Shown: one piece after another, positions 30,803-39,771 of the stretch | Layout of the letters: each line of letters begins with the position of its first letter | Position numbering within the stretch: position 1 is the first letter of the stretch | Assembly (NCBI GenBank): GCA_947476555.1 | Contig: CANJRI010000002.1 | Span: forward strand, 1 to 64,000 | DNA length: 64,000 nt | Source of the DNA: Caulobacteraceae bacterium | Lineage (GTDB): Bacteria > Pseudomonadota > Alphaproteobacteria > Caulobacterales > Caulobacteraceae | Direction of reading: 5' to 3' | The notes under the pieces: model-generated | What the model was told of the DNA's origin: nothing | Seen by the model: only the letters and a program-made list of their open reading frames with translations | The model's database searches: none | Program-made: the position numbers and the translations under genes

Positions 30803-32458
30803 ATGTACCGTTACGATGTCCTCGATAAGGAATTCCTGGCGGACCGCAGCGCGGAGTTCCGCGAACAGGTGGGCCGGCGATTGTCCGGCGAGCTGACCGA
30901 AGATCAGTTCAAGCCTCTGCGCCTGCGCAACGGCCTCTATCTGCAGCTGCACGCTTACATGCTGCGGATCGCCATCCCCTACGGCTCGCTCAACCCCACC
31001 CAGCTTCGCAAGCTGGCCTGGATCGGGCGCTCCTACGACAAGGGCTACGGCCACTTCACGACCCGCACCAACCTGCAGTTCCACTGGATCAAGCTGGCCG
31101 ACGCGCCCGACATCCTGGACCACCTGGCCAGCGTCGACATGCACGCCCTGCAGACCTCCGGAAATTGCATCCGCAATGTCAGCGCCGACCCCTACGCCGG
31201 CGCGACGGCCGAGGAGATCGACGATCCGCGCGTCTGGGCCGAAGCGATCCGCCAGTGGTCGAGCGTGCATCCCGAGTTCTCCTACCTGCCGCGCAAGTTC
31301 AAGATCGCGGTCACCGCCGCGCCCAAGGACCGAACGGCTGCGAAGACCCATGACATCGGCCTGCATCTGAAACGCGCCAGGGACGGCGCCCTGGGCTTCG
31401 AGGTGATGACCGGCGGCGGCCTCGGGCGGCTGCCGCATATCGCGCCCACCATCCGCGAGTTCCTGCCCGTCCAGCGGCTGTTCTCGTACCTGGAAGCGAT
31501 CCTTCGCACCTACAACCGCCACGGCCGGCGCGACAACATCCACAAGGCGCGGATCAAGATCCTCGTCGCCGCCCTCGGCCGCGAGGAATTCGCCCGCCAG
31601 GTGGAGGCCGAGTGGGAGAAGATCGGCCCCGGCCCCGACCTGCCCGACACCGAACTGGCCCGCATCCGGGCGGCCTTCGCCCCGACGGCCTTCGAGACGC
31701 TGCCGTCCCGGTCGGAGGTGTTCGACGCCGCCAAGGCGGCCAATCCCGCCCTCGCCCGGTTCGCCCGCAACAACCTGAAGCCCCACAAAGTCAGCGGTTA
31801 TTCCATCGTCGAGATCAGCCTGAAGGCGATCGGCGAGACCCCCGGCGACGCCACGTCCGACCAGATGGAGGTCGTGGCGGACCTCGCCGAGCGCTTCGGC
31901 CAGAATGACATCCGGGTGACCCACGAGCAGAACCTGGTCCTGCCGCACGTGAAGCTGGACGACGTCCCGGCGGTCTGGGAGGCCCTGGCGGCTGTGGGCC
32001 TGGCCACACCCAACATGAACCTGGTCAGCGACATCATCGCCTGCCCGGGACTGGACTACTGCGCTCTGGCCAACGCCCGGGCGATCTCGGTGGCCCAGAA
32101 CATCGCGCTGAAGTTCACCGACCAGGATCGGGCGGAGAAGATCGGCGAGTTGAAGGTCAAGATCAGCGGCTGCATCAACGCCTGCGGCCACCACCACGTG
32201 GGCCACATCGGCATCCTCGGCGTCGATAAGAAGGGCGAGGAGTTCTACCAGCTCACCCTGGGCGGCTCGGGGGCGGAAGACGCCGCCGTCGGCTCGGCGC
32301 TCGGTCCCGCGCTGCCTTACGACAAGGTCGCGGACGCGGTGGACACCCTGGTGGAGGTCTATCTGCGCGAGCGTGCGGAGGGCGAGCGGTTCCTCGACAC
32401 CTTCCGCCGCACGGGGGTCGCCCCCTTCAAGGAGGCCGTCTATGCCGACGTACATTAA
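30803..32458 (+). CDS. cysI: sulfite reductase hemoprotein subunit
   Basis: 551 residues. It has two ferredoxin-like repeats with RTNLQFHWIKLAD and SGNCIRNVSADP (siroheme-contacting). The C-terminal cluster ligands are CPGLDYC and GCINACGHHHVGHIG, giving C-x5-C and C-x3-C for the [4Fe-4S]-siroheme center. It reduces sulfite to sulfide by six electrons. No flavoprotein CysJ is encoded here, but a ferredoxin-NADP reductase ends the operon, suggesting a ferredoxin-fed enzyme. It overlaps the DUF934 gene by 17 bp. Confidence 0.92.
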   Translation: MYRYDVLDKEFLADRSAEFREQVGRRLSGELTEDQFKPLRLRNGLYLQLHAYMLRIAIPYGSLNPTQLRKLAWIGRSYDKGYGHFTTRTNLQFHWIKLADAPDILDHLASVDMHALQTSGNCIRNVSADPYAGATAEEIDDPRVWAEAIRQWSSVHPEFSYLPRKFKIAVTAAPKDRTAAKTHDIGLHLKRARDGALGFEVMTGGGLGRLPHIAPTIREFLPVQRLFSYLEAILRTYNRHGRRDNIHKARIKILVAALGREEFARQVEAEWEKIGPGPDLPDTELARIRAAFAPTAFETLPSRSEVFDAAKAANPALARFARNNLKPHKVSGYSIVEISLKAIGETPGDATSDQMEVVADLAERFGQNDIRVTHEQNLVLPHVKLDDVPAVWEALAAVGLATPNMNLVSDIIACPGLDYCALANARAISVAQNIALKFTDQDRAEKIGELKVKISGCINACGHHHVGHIGILGVDKKGEEFYQLTLGGSGAEDAAVGSALGPALPYDKVADAVDTLVEVYLRERAEGERFLDTFRRTGVAPFKEAVYADVH

Positions 32459-32942
32459 GTGGCGTGACGGGCGAGCCACGCTCGTCGAGGACGTTTTCAC
32501 CAACATAGCCGACGGCGCCGGCATGACGCCTGGCGAGGTGATCGTCTCCTTGGGCCGCTTCCAGACCGAGGGCGAAGCCCTGCTGGCCGAGGGCCGGAAG
32601 GTGGGCGTGCGCCTGACCAGCGCCGAGGAGGCCGAGGCCCTGGCCTACGATCTGCCGCGCATCGCCGTGGTGGCCCTGGAGCTGCCCAAGTTCGGAGACG
32701 GTCGGGCCTACACCAACGCGCGCCTGTTGCGGGAGCGGTTTGGTTTCACTGGCGAGATCCGGGCGGTGGGCGATGTCCTGCGCGAACAGGCGGTGTTCAT
32801 GGTCCGCTGCGGCTTCGACGCCTTCGAGCCGGCGGACGGCTCCACCTCTGAGCAATGGGACGCGGCGGCCCATCGGTTCCGTCATGTCTACCAGCGGTCC
32901 GCAGACGGGCGGACGCCGGCCTTCGCGGAGCGGCAAGGATGA
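32442..32942 (+). CDS. DUF934 family protein of the sulfate operon
   Basis: 166 residues starting with ATG 32442 inside the end of cysI. The motif LPRIAVVALELPKFGDGRAY with SLARLLR-like GRAYTNARLLRERFGFTGEI and LREQAVFMVRCGFDAFE is diagnostic of DUF934. It is consistently located next to cysI and cysH in proteobacteria, and its biochemical role is not settled. It overlaps cysH by 4 bp (ATGA), placing it firmly in the operon. Confidence 0.87.
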   Translation: MPTYIKWRDGRATLVEDVFTNIADGAGMTPGEVIVSLGRFQTEGEALLAEGRKVGVRLTSAEEAEALAYDLPRIAVVALELPKFGDGRAYTNARLLRERFGFTGEIRAVGDVLREQAVFMVRCGFDAFEPADGSTSEQWDAAAHRFRHVYQRSADGRTPAFAERQG

Positions 32943-33685
32943 GCCTGGCTTTCGACGCCCCTGATCGGGACCGCGCTCTGGCGGCCCGTCTCGACGCTGA
33001 ACTGCGCCGGGCCGATCCGCGAACCGTGCTGGAATCGGCGGTGGAGACCTTCGGCGACAAGCTGGCCCTGGTTTCCTCGTTTGGCGCGGAATCAGCGGTG
33101 CTGCTGCACATCGCCGCCCAGGTGGACCCCGCCATCGCGGTGCTGTTCCTCGACACCGGCATGCAGTTCGGCCAGACCCTCGACTATCGCAAGCAACTCG
33201 CCGAGCGGCTTGGACTGACCAATGTTCGCGACCTGCGGCCCTCCTACCAGGACCTGGCGGTCAGCGATCCGCAGGCGAACCTCTGGCAACGGGACACCGA
33301 CGCCTGCTGCCACATTCGCAAGGTGCTGCCGCTCGACCGGGCGCTGGAGGAGTTCGACGCCTGGATCACCGGGCGCAAGCGCTTCCACGGCGGCGACCGG
33401 CTGAACCTGCCGGTGGTCGAGCCCGCGGCCGGCAAGGTGAAGTTCAACCCCCTCGCCAACTGGGGCAAGGCGGAGCTGGAGGCCTATGCGCGCGAGCATG
33501 ACCTGCCGGCCCACCCACTGGTGGCCCAGGGCTTCCCGTCCATCGGCTGCTGGCCCTGCACGGCCCCGGCCCAGGAAGGCGAGGACGTCCGCGCCGGCCG
33601 CTGGAAGGGTATGGACAAGACCGAGTGCGGCATCCATGTCGCCCGCGCCCCGGGCGCGCCGAACAACGTTGGCGGCGATATCTGA
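32939..33685 (+). CDS. cysH: adenylyl-sulfate (APS/PAPS) reductase
   Basis: 248 residues. The PP-loop-like SSFGAESAVLLH nucleotide site is near the N-terminus. Paired cysteines in DACCHIRKV and GCWPCTAP give the four ligands of an APS-reductase-type [4Fe-4S] cluster, and the catalytic cysteine is in TECGIH near the C-terminus. This class reduces APS (some also PAPS) to sulfite with thioredoxin. The cluster cysteines favour APS over the E. coli PAPS type. It lies 12 bp before the ferredoxin reductase gene. Confidence 0.9.
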   Translation: MSLAFDAPDRDRALAARLDAELRRADPRTVLESAVETFGDKLALVSSFGAESAVLLHIAAQVDPAIAVLFLDTGMQFGQTLDYRKQLAERLGLTNVRDLRPSYQDLAVSDPQANLWQRDTDACCHIRKVLPLDRALEEFDAWITGRKRFHGGDRLNLPVVEPAAGKVKFNPLANWGKAELEAYAREHDLPAHPLVAQGFPSIGCWPCTAPAQEGEDVRAGRWKGMDKTECGIHVARAPGAPNNVGGDI

Positions 33686-33697
33686 GTAAGTAGGACC

Positions 33698-34513
33698 ATG
33701 ACCGAAGTTATCCTGGCCCAGCCGGCCCTCAAGGCCAGCGGGGCCTTCTTCGTCGAGACCGTCACCTGGGTCCAGCACTGGACCGACAGCCTGTTCTCGT
33801 TCCGCACTACCCGCGATCCGGGTCTGAGATTCTCCTCGGGCCAGTTCGTGATGGTCGGACTATCGAAGGAGGACGGCAAGCCGCTGGTCCGCGCCTATTC
33901 CATCGCCTCGCCGGCCTGGCACGAGGAGCTGGAGTTCTACTCGATCAAGGTGCCGGACGGCCCGCTCACCTCGCGGCTGCAGAACATCCAGGTGGGCGAC
34001 CAAGTGCTGATCGGTCGAAAGCCCACGGGAACGCTGGTGCTGGATGGGTTGAAGCCCGGCAAGCGCCTGTACATGCTCGGGACAGGCACCGGCCTGGCGC
34101 CCTGGCTCTCCCTGGCCCGCGATCCCGACGTCTACGAGCGCTTTGACCAGGTGATCGTCACCCACACCGTCCGAGAGATCGCCGATCTCAACTACCGCGA
34201 GCTTTTCGAAGCCGAATTGGACGCCGACGAGATCCTCGGCGAGCTGATCGGCGGCAAGCTCACCTACTACCCGACGGTGACCCGCGAGCCCTTCAAGACC
34301 AAGGGCCGGATCACCGACCTGATCGCCTCTGGGCAGATCTTCCGCGACCTGGGGGTTCCGGATCTCGACCCGACGGTCGACCGCCTGATGGTCTGCGGCG
34401 GCCCGGGCGTGCTGGCCGACGTCAAGCAGCTGCTGCTGGATCGCGGCTTCGAGGAAGGTTCGATCGCCAACCCGGGCGATTTCGTGATCGAGAAGGCCTT
34501 CGTCGAAAGCTAG
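33698..34513 (+). CDS. fpr: ferredoxin/flavodoxin-NADP reductase
   Basis: 271 residues, FAD-binding domain first (VRAYSIASPAW carries the FAD-binding R-x-Y-S signature), then the NADP domain with LGTGTGLAPWLSL and VCGGPGV. It moves electrons from NADPH to ferredoxin or flavodoxin. As the last gene of the sulfate operon it is the likely electron entry point for CysI. The following gene is convergent, so transcription ends here. Confidence 0.88.
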   Translation: MTEVILAQPALKASGAFFVETVTWVQHWTDSLFSFRTTRDPGLRFSSGQFVMVGLSKEDGKPLVRAYSIASPAWHEELEFYSIKVPDGPLTSRLQNIQVGDQVLIGRKPTGTLVLDGLKPGKRLYMLGTGTGLAPWLSLARDPDVYERFDQVIVTHTVREIADLNYRELFEAELDADEILGELIGGKLTYYPTVTREPFKTKGRITDLIASGQIFRDLGVPDLDPTVDRLMVCGGPGVLADVKQLLLDRGFEEGSIANPGDFVIEKAFVES

Positions 34514-34518
34514 CCCGC

Positions 34519-34998
34519 CTAGGCCGGCGGGCAGCCCTTGAACGTGCCGACCTTCACGGCCGACAGCTTGGCCAGGTTGAGCTGGCGGATCGGCTTCATC
34601 GAAGCCGCGCCACGGCCGGTGTAGAGGTCGATCCGCTCGCCCTTGATCGCGCCGCCGACATCGGAGGCGTACCAATAGCCATCGTGGGCGCCGCCATCGG
34701 GCATTGTCAGGCCCACGGTTTCCTTGATGAACAGCACGGTGCGGCGCGGGATCACGGTCTTGTCCACGGCCACCGTCCGCATGGGAACGACCTTGCAGCC
34801 GAGGCTGTCGAGGCTGCCCACACCCTTGGCGCCGGCATGATAGAGCGTCGCCTTCAAGTTGAAGGCTGGGGCGCCGGGAAGGCTGCCCGACAAAACTGAG
34901 GCGAGGAGGTCGCCAACGGGATCCGACGTCGCTGCGGACGCGTTGAACGCGGCGGCCATAACGGGAATAAATGCCAGGGCGGCGAGGCGGCGTCGCAT
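34519..34998 (-). CDS. secreted 3D (Asp-Asp-Asp) domain protein
   Basis: 159 residues from ATG 34998, which has an AAGGAG RBS. A Sec signal (RRLAALAFIPVMAAAFNASA) precedes a mature double-psi beta-barrel of the 3D type. The C-terminal part carries YASDVGGAIKGERIDLYTGR, in which the Asp residues are the proposed active or metal site. 3D domains occur in MltA-type lytic transglycosylases and in small cell-wall proteins. It converges on fpr with a 5-bp gap. The catalytic role is uncertain because the MltA fold is incomplete. Confidence 0.75.
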   Translation of the reverse strand: MRRRLAALAFIPVMAAAFNASAATSDPVGDLLASVLSGSLPGAPAFNLKATLYHAGAKGVGSLDSLGCKVVPMRTVAVDKTVIPRRTVLFIKETVGLTMPDGGAHDGYWYASDVGGAIKGERIDLYTGRGAASMKPIRQLNLAKLSAVKVGTFKGCPPA

Positions 34999-35183
34999 GG
35001 ACGGCGTCTCCTTCGTCGTTGAACTGGAGCGCCGGGAAAGTACCGGCTGCACTCAGCGGGCGCAACCCCGGGCGGCCCTCCAACGCTGAGCTGTGAGTTT
35101 TCCTCACGCCTGCGAGAGGCGTGATCGCTTGATTTCCCAGGGGATCGGCCGCACCAGCAAGCTTGGCCTTGAAAGAGCACAGC

Positions 35184-35765
35184 ATGAGAATTTTTGGGGA
35201 CTCGAAGTCGGGCAACTGCCTGAAGGTGAAGTGGGTCGCCGACTCCCTTGGCCTTTCCTATGACTGGATCGAGGTCGACATCCTCAAGGGGGAAAGCCGC
35301 ACGCCGGACTATCTGGCGATGAATCCCGCCGGCCAGGTTCCGGCGATCATCCTGGACGACGGTCGCCCTCTGGCGCAGTCCAACGCCATCATTCTCCACC
35401 TCGCCGAGGGTTCGTCGCTGATCCCCGCCGATCCCTATTCGCGGGCCAGAATGCTCGAATGGATGTTCTGGGAGCAGTACAGCCACGAGCCCTATATCGC
35501 CGTGGCGCGGTTCCAGGTGCGCTACCAGGGTAGGCCGGTGGACGAACTGGACTCCCGGATCGTCGAGCGCGGCGCCGCAGCTTTGGCGCGCCTGGAACTG
35601 ACCCTCAAGACCTCCCGATTTCTGGTCGGCGAGGATGTCAGCCTGGCCGACGTGGCCTTGGTCGCCTACACCCGTGTGGCGCACGAGGGCGGATTCTCCC
35701 TGACCGACTACCGGGCCGTCCAGGCCTGGGTCGCGCGGGTCGAAGCGGCGCTTTCCATCCGCTAG
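35184..35765 (+). CDS. glutathione S-transferase
   Basis: 193 residues with a thioredoxin-like N-domain (RIFGDSKSGNCLKVKWVADS, MNPAGQVPAIIL, the Gln-Ser of LAQSNAIILHLAE binding glutathione) and an all-helical C-domain ending in VGEDVSLADVALVAYTRVAH. It conjugates or reduces using glutathione in the cytoplasm. The substrate is unknown. I chose the ATG at 35184 rather than 35163. A 7-bp hairpin (35104-35124) lies in the upstream region, without a clear role. Confidence 0.88.
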   Translation: MRIFGDSKSGNCLKVKWVADSLGLSYDWIEVDILKGESRTPDYLAMNPAGQVPAIILDDGRPLAQSNAIILHLAEGSSLIPADPYSRARMLEWMFWEQYSHEPYIAVARFQVRYQGRPVDELDSRIVERGAAALARLELTLKTSRFLVGEDVSLADVALVAYTRVAHEGGFSLTDYRAVQAWVARVEAALSIR

Positions 35766-35806
35766 GCGCGCTTGCGTTTGTCACGCGGAGCCAGCAAACC
35801 GATGAC

Positions 35807-36811
35807 ATGAGACGCCTGATCGCCCTGGCCCTTGTCGTGATCCTGGCTCCGGGGCAGGCGCTGGCCTGGGGCAACACCGGACACCGGATTCTGGGGGTGG
35901 CGGCGGCCCGCGCCCTGCCCGCCGAGGTCCCGGCCTTCTTGCGCACCCGCCAGGCCATCGCCGATGTGGGGGAGCTTTCCCGCGAGCCGGACCGCTCCAA
36001 GGCCGCGGGCCGGGTTCACGACCAGGACCGCGACCCCGGCCACTTCATCGACCTGCATGAGGACGGAACCGTGCTCCTGGGGCCGCCGATGCTGCCGCTG
36101 GCCACCACCCGCGCCGACTACGAGGCCAGCCTGCAGGCCCACAAGCTGAACTCCTGGTCGGCCGGCTACCTGCCCTACACGATCATCGACCGCTGGCAGC
36201 AGCTGCTCATCGACTTCGCCTATTGGCGGGTGCTGGAGGCGGCGGAGAACAACCGCGCCTGGCGGACGAACCAGGCCTGGTTCCAGGCCGACCGCCGCCG
36301 GCGCGAAGCCCTGATCCTCAGGGACATCGGCGAACTTTCGCACATGGTGGGCGACGGCTCCCAGCCGCTCCACGTCACCACCCACTTCAACGGTTGGGGG
36401 GAGTATCCCAATCCCGCCGGCTATTCGATGGCGCGGAGCTTTCACGGCGTCTTCGAGGGCGATGTCGTCCGGGACTCGGTGCGCCCCAAGGCCGTGGAGG
36501 CGGGTGTCGCGCCGCTGCGGCTCTGCGGCTGCTCCATCGAGCAGCGGACCGCCGACTACCTGATGGCTTCGAACCGACTGGTGGTCCCGCTCTACGAACT
36601 GGAGAAGGCGGGCGGCCTGGCCAAGGGCGATCCGCGCGGCGCGGCGTTCGCCACCCGCCAGATGAGCGCCGGGGCCTCGGAGCTGCGCGACATGATCGTC
36701 GAGGCCTGGCGGGCCAGCCTGGACCACCGGGTGGGCTGGCGGCCGATCGCGGTGCGGGATGTGCTGTCGGGCAAGGTCGATCCCTATGCGAGCCTGCGCG
36801 GCGTCGACTGA
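35807..36811 (+). CDS. secreted S1/P1-type zinc nuclease
   Basis: 334 residues. After the signal (LIALALVVILAPGQALA) the mature N-terminus begins WGNTGH, where the Trp and His are the trinuclear zinc ligands typical of S1/P1 nucleases. Further ligands lie in PGHFIDLHED and LSHMVGDGSQPLHVTTHF. The enzyme cleaves single-stranded nucleic acids, giving 5'-nucleotides, presumably in the periplasm or outside, and could scavenge phosphate. Its stop overlaps the next ATG by one base. Confidence 0.85.
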   Translation: MRRLIALALVVILAPGQALAWGNTGHRILGVAAARALPAEVPAFLRTRQAIADVGELSREPDRSKAAGRVHDQDRDPGHFIDLHEDGTVLLGPPMLPLATTRADYEASLQAHKLNSWSAGYLPYTIIDRWQQLLIDFAYWRVLEAAENNRAWRTNQAWFQADRRRREALILRDIGELSHMVGDGSQPLHVTTHFNGWGEYPNPAGYSMARSFHGVFEGDVVRDSVRPKAVEAGVAPLRLCGCSIEQRTADYLMASNRLVVPLYELEKAGGLAKGDPRGAAFATRQMSAGASELRDMIVEAWRASLDHRVGWRPIAVRDVLSGKVDPYASLRGVD

Positions 36812-37272
36812 TGAATATTCCCCAGTTCGGCGAGCCCCGACCCGGCGCCACCTATCCGGACAGGCCGGCGGCCTTCGCGATCGTCGAGCGGGATGGCCGG
36901 ATCGCCGTGGTTCGAGTGGAAGAAGGGGGCCGGGCCGGCGACCTCGACCTCCCGGGCGGCGGCGTCGACGCGGGCGAGACGGAGGCCGAGGCGGCTGTGC
37001 GCGAGTGCGGGGAGGAGGCGGGGTTGAAAGTGGCGGTGGAGTCCGAGCCCTTCACCCGGGCGGACCACTACTTCATCAGCGGGGAGGGCGCTCTCAGGAA
37101 CACACGGGGCGCATTTTTCCTGGGAAGGGTCCTGGGCGAGGACGAGAGCCTGAAGATCGAATCCGACACGCTCCTGTGGATGACGCCGCAGCAGGCTTTG
37201 GCTGAGCTGTCGCGCGAGTCCCACGCCTGGGCCGTGGCGGTCTGGATCAGGCGTTTGCACCCGGCCGCCTGA
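36811..37272 (+). CDS. Nudix hydrolase
   Basis: 153 residues with an exact Nudix box, GGVDAGETEAEAAVRECGEE followed by AGL (G-x5-E-x7-R-E-C-x-E-E-x-G-L). Nudix proteins hydrolyse nucleoside diphosphates linked to another moiety. The substrate cannot be read from the box. It starts one base inside the nuclease stop codon (TGATG-type junction), so the two are co-translated. Confidence 0.87.
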   Translation: MNIPQFGEPRPGATYPDRPAAFAIVERDGRIAVVRVEEGGRAGDLDLPGGGVDAGETEAEAAVRECGEEAGLKVAVESEPFTRADHYFISGEGALRNTRGAFFLGRVLGEDESLKIESDTLLWMTPQQALAELSRESHAWAVAVWIRRLHPAA

Positions 37273-37289
37273 CGGGCTAGTCCGGCGCA

Positions 37290-38192
37290 ATGCCCCAGAC
37301 TCAAGCCCAGATCATCGACGGCAAGCTCCATGCCGAGCGGCTGCGCGCAGAGGTGGCCGCCGAGGTGGCGCGGCTCAAGACCAAGCACGGCCTGCAGCCG
37401 GGGCTTGCGGTGGTTTTGGTGGGAGAGGACCCCGCCAGCCAGATCTACGTCCGATCGAAGGGCGAGCATTCCCTCGGGGCAGGGATGCACTCGGTCACCC
37501 ACAGGCTGGCCGACGACACCGGGCAGGACGCGTTGCTGAAGCTCATCGCGGACCTGAACGCCGATCCGAGGATCCACGGGATCCTCGTCCAGCTTCCCCT
37601 TCCCAAACACCTTGATGAAAAGGCGGTCATCGCCGCCATCGACCCCGACAAGGACGTCGACGGACTTCACGTGGTCAACGCCGGGCGCCTGGTGGCAGGC
37701 CTGCCGGCGCTGGTTCCCTGCACGCCGATGGGCTGCATGATCCTGTTGCGCGAGACGCTTGGCGACCTGTCGGGCAAGCGGGCGGTGGTGGTGGGCCGGT
37801 CGGTCCTGGTCGGCAAGCCGATGGCGCAACTGCTGCTGGCCGCCGACTGCACGGTGACAGTCGCCCATTCCCGCACCACCGACCTGCCAGCTGTCTGCCG
37901 AGAGGCGGATATCCTGGTGGCGGCGGTGGGTCGGCCGCGGATGATCCGCGGCGACTGGATCAAGCCGGGCGCGGCGGTGATCGACGTGGGCATCAATCGC
38001 GTGCCCTTCGACGATCCAGAAAAGGCGGCGCAGGGCAAGACCAAGGTGGTTGGCGACGTCCACTTCAAGGAGGCGAGCGACGTCGCCGGCTGGATCACCC
38101 CGGTGCCAGGCGGCGTCGGTCTGATGACCGTGGCCGTCCTGCTGCAGAATACGGTCACCGCGGCCAAACGGCTCGCGGGCCTGGAGGCCTAG
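37290..38192 (+). CDS. folD: bifunctional methylene-THF dehydrogenase/cyclohydrolase
   Basis: 300 residues. Signatures are the catalytic Tyr-Lys region [12 protein letters not shown], the active-site Asp/Gln region [30 protein letters not shown] (NADP loop) and [19 protein letters not shown]. It interconverts 5,10-methylene- and 10-formyl-tetrahydrofolate. The length is standard. It lies 17 bp after the Nudix gene and converges on the lipoprotein gene with a 4-bp overlap. Confidence 0.95.
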   Translation: MPQTQAQIIDGKLHAERLRAEVAAEVARLKTKHGLQPGLAVVLVGEDPASQIYVRSKGEHSLGAGMHSVTHRLADDTGQDALLKLIADLNADPRIHGILVQLPLPKHLDEKAVIAAIDPDKDVDGLHVVNAGRLVAGLPALVPCTPMGCMILLRETLGDLSGKRAVVVGRSVLVGKPMAQLLLAADCTVTVAHSRTTDLPAVCREADILVAAVGRPRMIRGDWIKPGAAVIDVGINRVPFDDPEKAAQGKTKVVGDVHFKEASDVAGWITPVPGGVGLMTVAVLLQNTVTAAKRLAGLEA

Positions 38193-38809
38193 GTCGGTCG
38201 GGCCGCCCCATTCGTCCAGGACACGACCTTGCCCAAGACCTCCGAGACCGCGGCGTCATAGGCGCCGACGATGGCCGAGACCCGATTGTCGCCCGCCCGC
38301 ACGCGGGCTTCGATGATCTGCTCATTCACCGCATTGGCCTGTCCGCTTTGGACCATGGCGACGCGAACCCGCACCAGGACCTCCGGCGCCGTCTCCGGGC
38401 CGCGATCGTAGTGAGCCTCGAAGTTCCGGACATCGAGCCGAAGGACATAGGCGGCGGACGTGGGTTCGCCGCGCGAAACCAGCCGCACCGGGCCGGGATC
38501 GGCGTCAAAGGCGGCCAGCACCGCCTGGTCCCACAAGGTGGTGGCGGGCGCCGCCCAGCGGCTCTCGGCAAGATAGGCGACCTGTCCGCCGGTGACGGTC
38601 AGAATTCGGTCGCCGGCGGCCTCACGCGGAAAGACGCTGGTGGACCGGAGCACGCCGACCGTTCCGGTCGGAACGGAGGCAAGCTCCGCAGCGGCCGGCT
38701 GGCCGAACCGGTAGAGGTGGGCGGGCTTGCTCTTCGGGAGCAGGGACACGCAGCCGGCCAGCGCCAGTGCGGAGATGGCGAGGGCGGCGAACCGGATCGA
38801 TCGCATCAT
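38189..38809 (-). CDS. ABC-type transport auxiliary lipoprotein (PqiC/Mla-linked)
   Basis: 206 residues with a lipoprotein signal (ISALALAGC, lipobox Cys near residue 20). The mature domain is the PqiC-like ABC auxiliary type. [15 protein letters not shown] and [20 protein letters not shown] are typical. It is the last gene of the operon with MlaE-, MlaF- and MlaD-like genes and overlaps mlaD by 4 bp. It is probably anchored in the outer membrane and receives lipid from the MCE protein. Confidence 0.83.
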   Translation of the reverse strand: MMRSIRFAALAISALALAGCVSLLPKSKPAHLYRFGQPAAAELASVPTGTVGVLRSTSVFPREAAGDRILTVTGGQVAYLAESRWAAPATTLWDQAVLAAFDADPGPVRLVSRGEPTSAAYVLRLDVRNFEAHYDRGPETAPEVLVRVRVAMVQSGQANAVNEQIIEARVRAGDNRVSAIVGAYDAAVSEVLGKVVSWTNGAARPT

Positions 38810-39771
38810 TGGGGCACTTTCACTTCCTCGGCGCGCGGCTTGCCGAGCGCGCCGGTGGGGCTGGACTGGATTTCGTTGATCAGGGCCTCAAGGGCCTGGG
38901 CGGCGCTTTGCATCTGGATCACCGCCGCGGTGATCTGGGGCAGGCCATTGGCCGCGAAGTCCCGGGTCGGACCCTGCAGCCCGGCGATCATGGCGCGGCC
39001 TTCCTTCGCCGCCTCTCGCGCCTCTTCCGTAGCGGCGGCCAGGTTGGCGACAGCGCGTTTGCCGTCTCCCTCAACCAACTCACGACCCGACCGACTGAGG
39101 CGGGCGATCTCGGTGGTGGCCTCCTCCATACGTTGGATGGCGCTCTGGGCGTCGGCGATCATCGACTTGCGCTCGCGCAATTCGGCGGTGACCGCCTGCG
39201 CATCGGAAAGCGTGGCCGATATCGCCTTGATATTCTGGTCCGACATGACCCGGTTCACTCGATCCAGAGCCTCGATGGTGCGGGTGAGGACGGTGCCGCC
39301 GCCGGCGATCAAGTCGGAGAGGGCGCTACGCTGGCTGCGCAACACCGGGACACATTGCGCGCCCAGACCCTGCCGCTCGCAGTTGGCCCGCGCCACATCC
39401 TTCGCCAGCGGGCGCGTCGAGGTGCCGGCGCTGATCTGCACGATATTGAGGCCGGTGATCCCCTGAGGCTCGAGCGTGGCGTAGCTGTCGACCCGGATCG
39501 GCACGTCGTCGCTGACGCGGACTCTGGCGATGACGTTGCGGGGGTTGGTCTTGTCGAGCGCGATGGTGGTCACCTCGCCGACCTTGATGCCGTTGAAGTG
39601 CACCTCGCCGCCCTCATTGATGCCGCGCACGGGCCCAGGGAAGACGATGTCGTAGAGCTCGTTCTCCCGGGCGAAGTTCAATCTCGCCAGCCAGATCACG
39701 AAGACGATCCCGGCCACCAACAGGATGACCGTGGACAGGCCCACAAGGGCGTAGTTGGCGTTCTTTTCCAT
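38806..39771 (-). CDS. mlaD: MlaD-like MCE-domain lipid transport protein
   Basis: 321 residues. One N-terminal membrane helix (ALVGLSTVILLVAGIVFVIW) is followed by the MCE domain (VRGINEGGEVHFNGIKVGEV, LEPQGITGLNIVQISAG). A long helical C-terminal region may form a tube-like coiled coil across the periplasm. It is longer than E. coli MlaD (about 180 residues), as is common in alphaproteobacteria. It binds phospholipid and works with the MlaE permease and MlaF ATPase. Confidence 0.88.
   Translation of the reverse strand: MEKNANYALVGLSTVILLVAGIVFVIWLARLNFARENELYDIVFPGPVRGINEGGEVHFNGIKVGEVTTIALDKTNPRNVIARVRVSDDVPIRVDSYATLEPQGITGLNIVQISAGTSTRPLAKDVARANCERQGLGAQCVPVLRSQRSALSDLIAGGGTVLTRTIEALDRVNRVMSDQNIKAISATLSDAQAVTAELRERKSMIADAQSAIQRMEEATTEIARLSRSGRELVEGDGKRAVANLAAATEEAREAAKEGRAMIAGLQGPTRDFAANGLPQITAAVIQMQSAAQALEALINEIQSSPTGALGKPRAEEVKVPQ

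Noticed and set aside
30785-32524. A 579-residue minus-strand frame over cysI
   Set aside because: Antisense shadow; CysI on the plus strand has siroheme and cluster ligands.
35104-35124. TCACGCC-N7-GGCGTGA hairpin as a terminator
   Set aside because: No T run follows on either strand; it may be an operator or chance.
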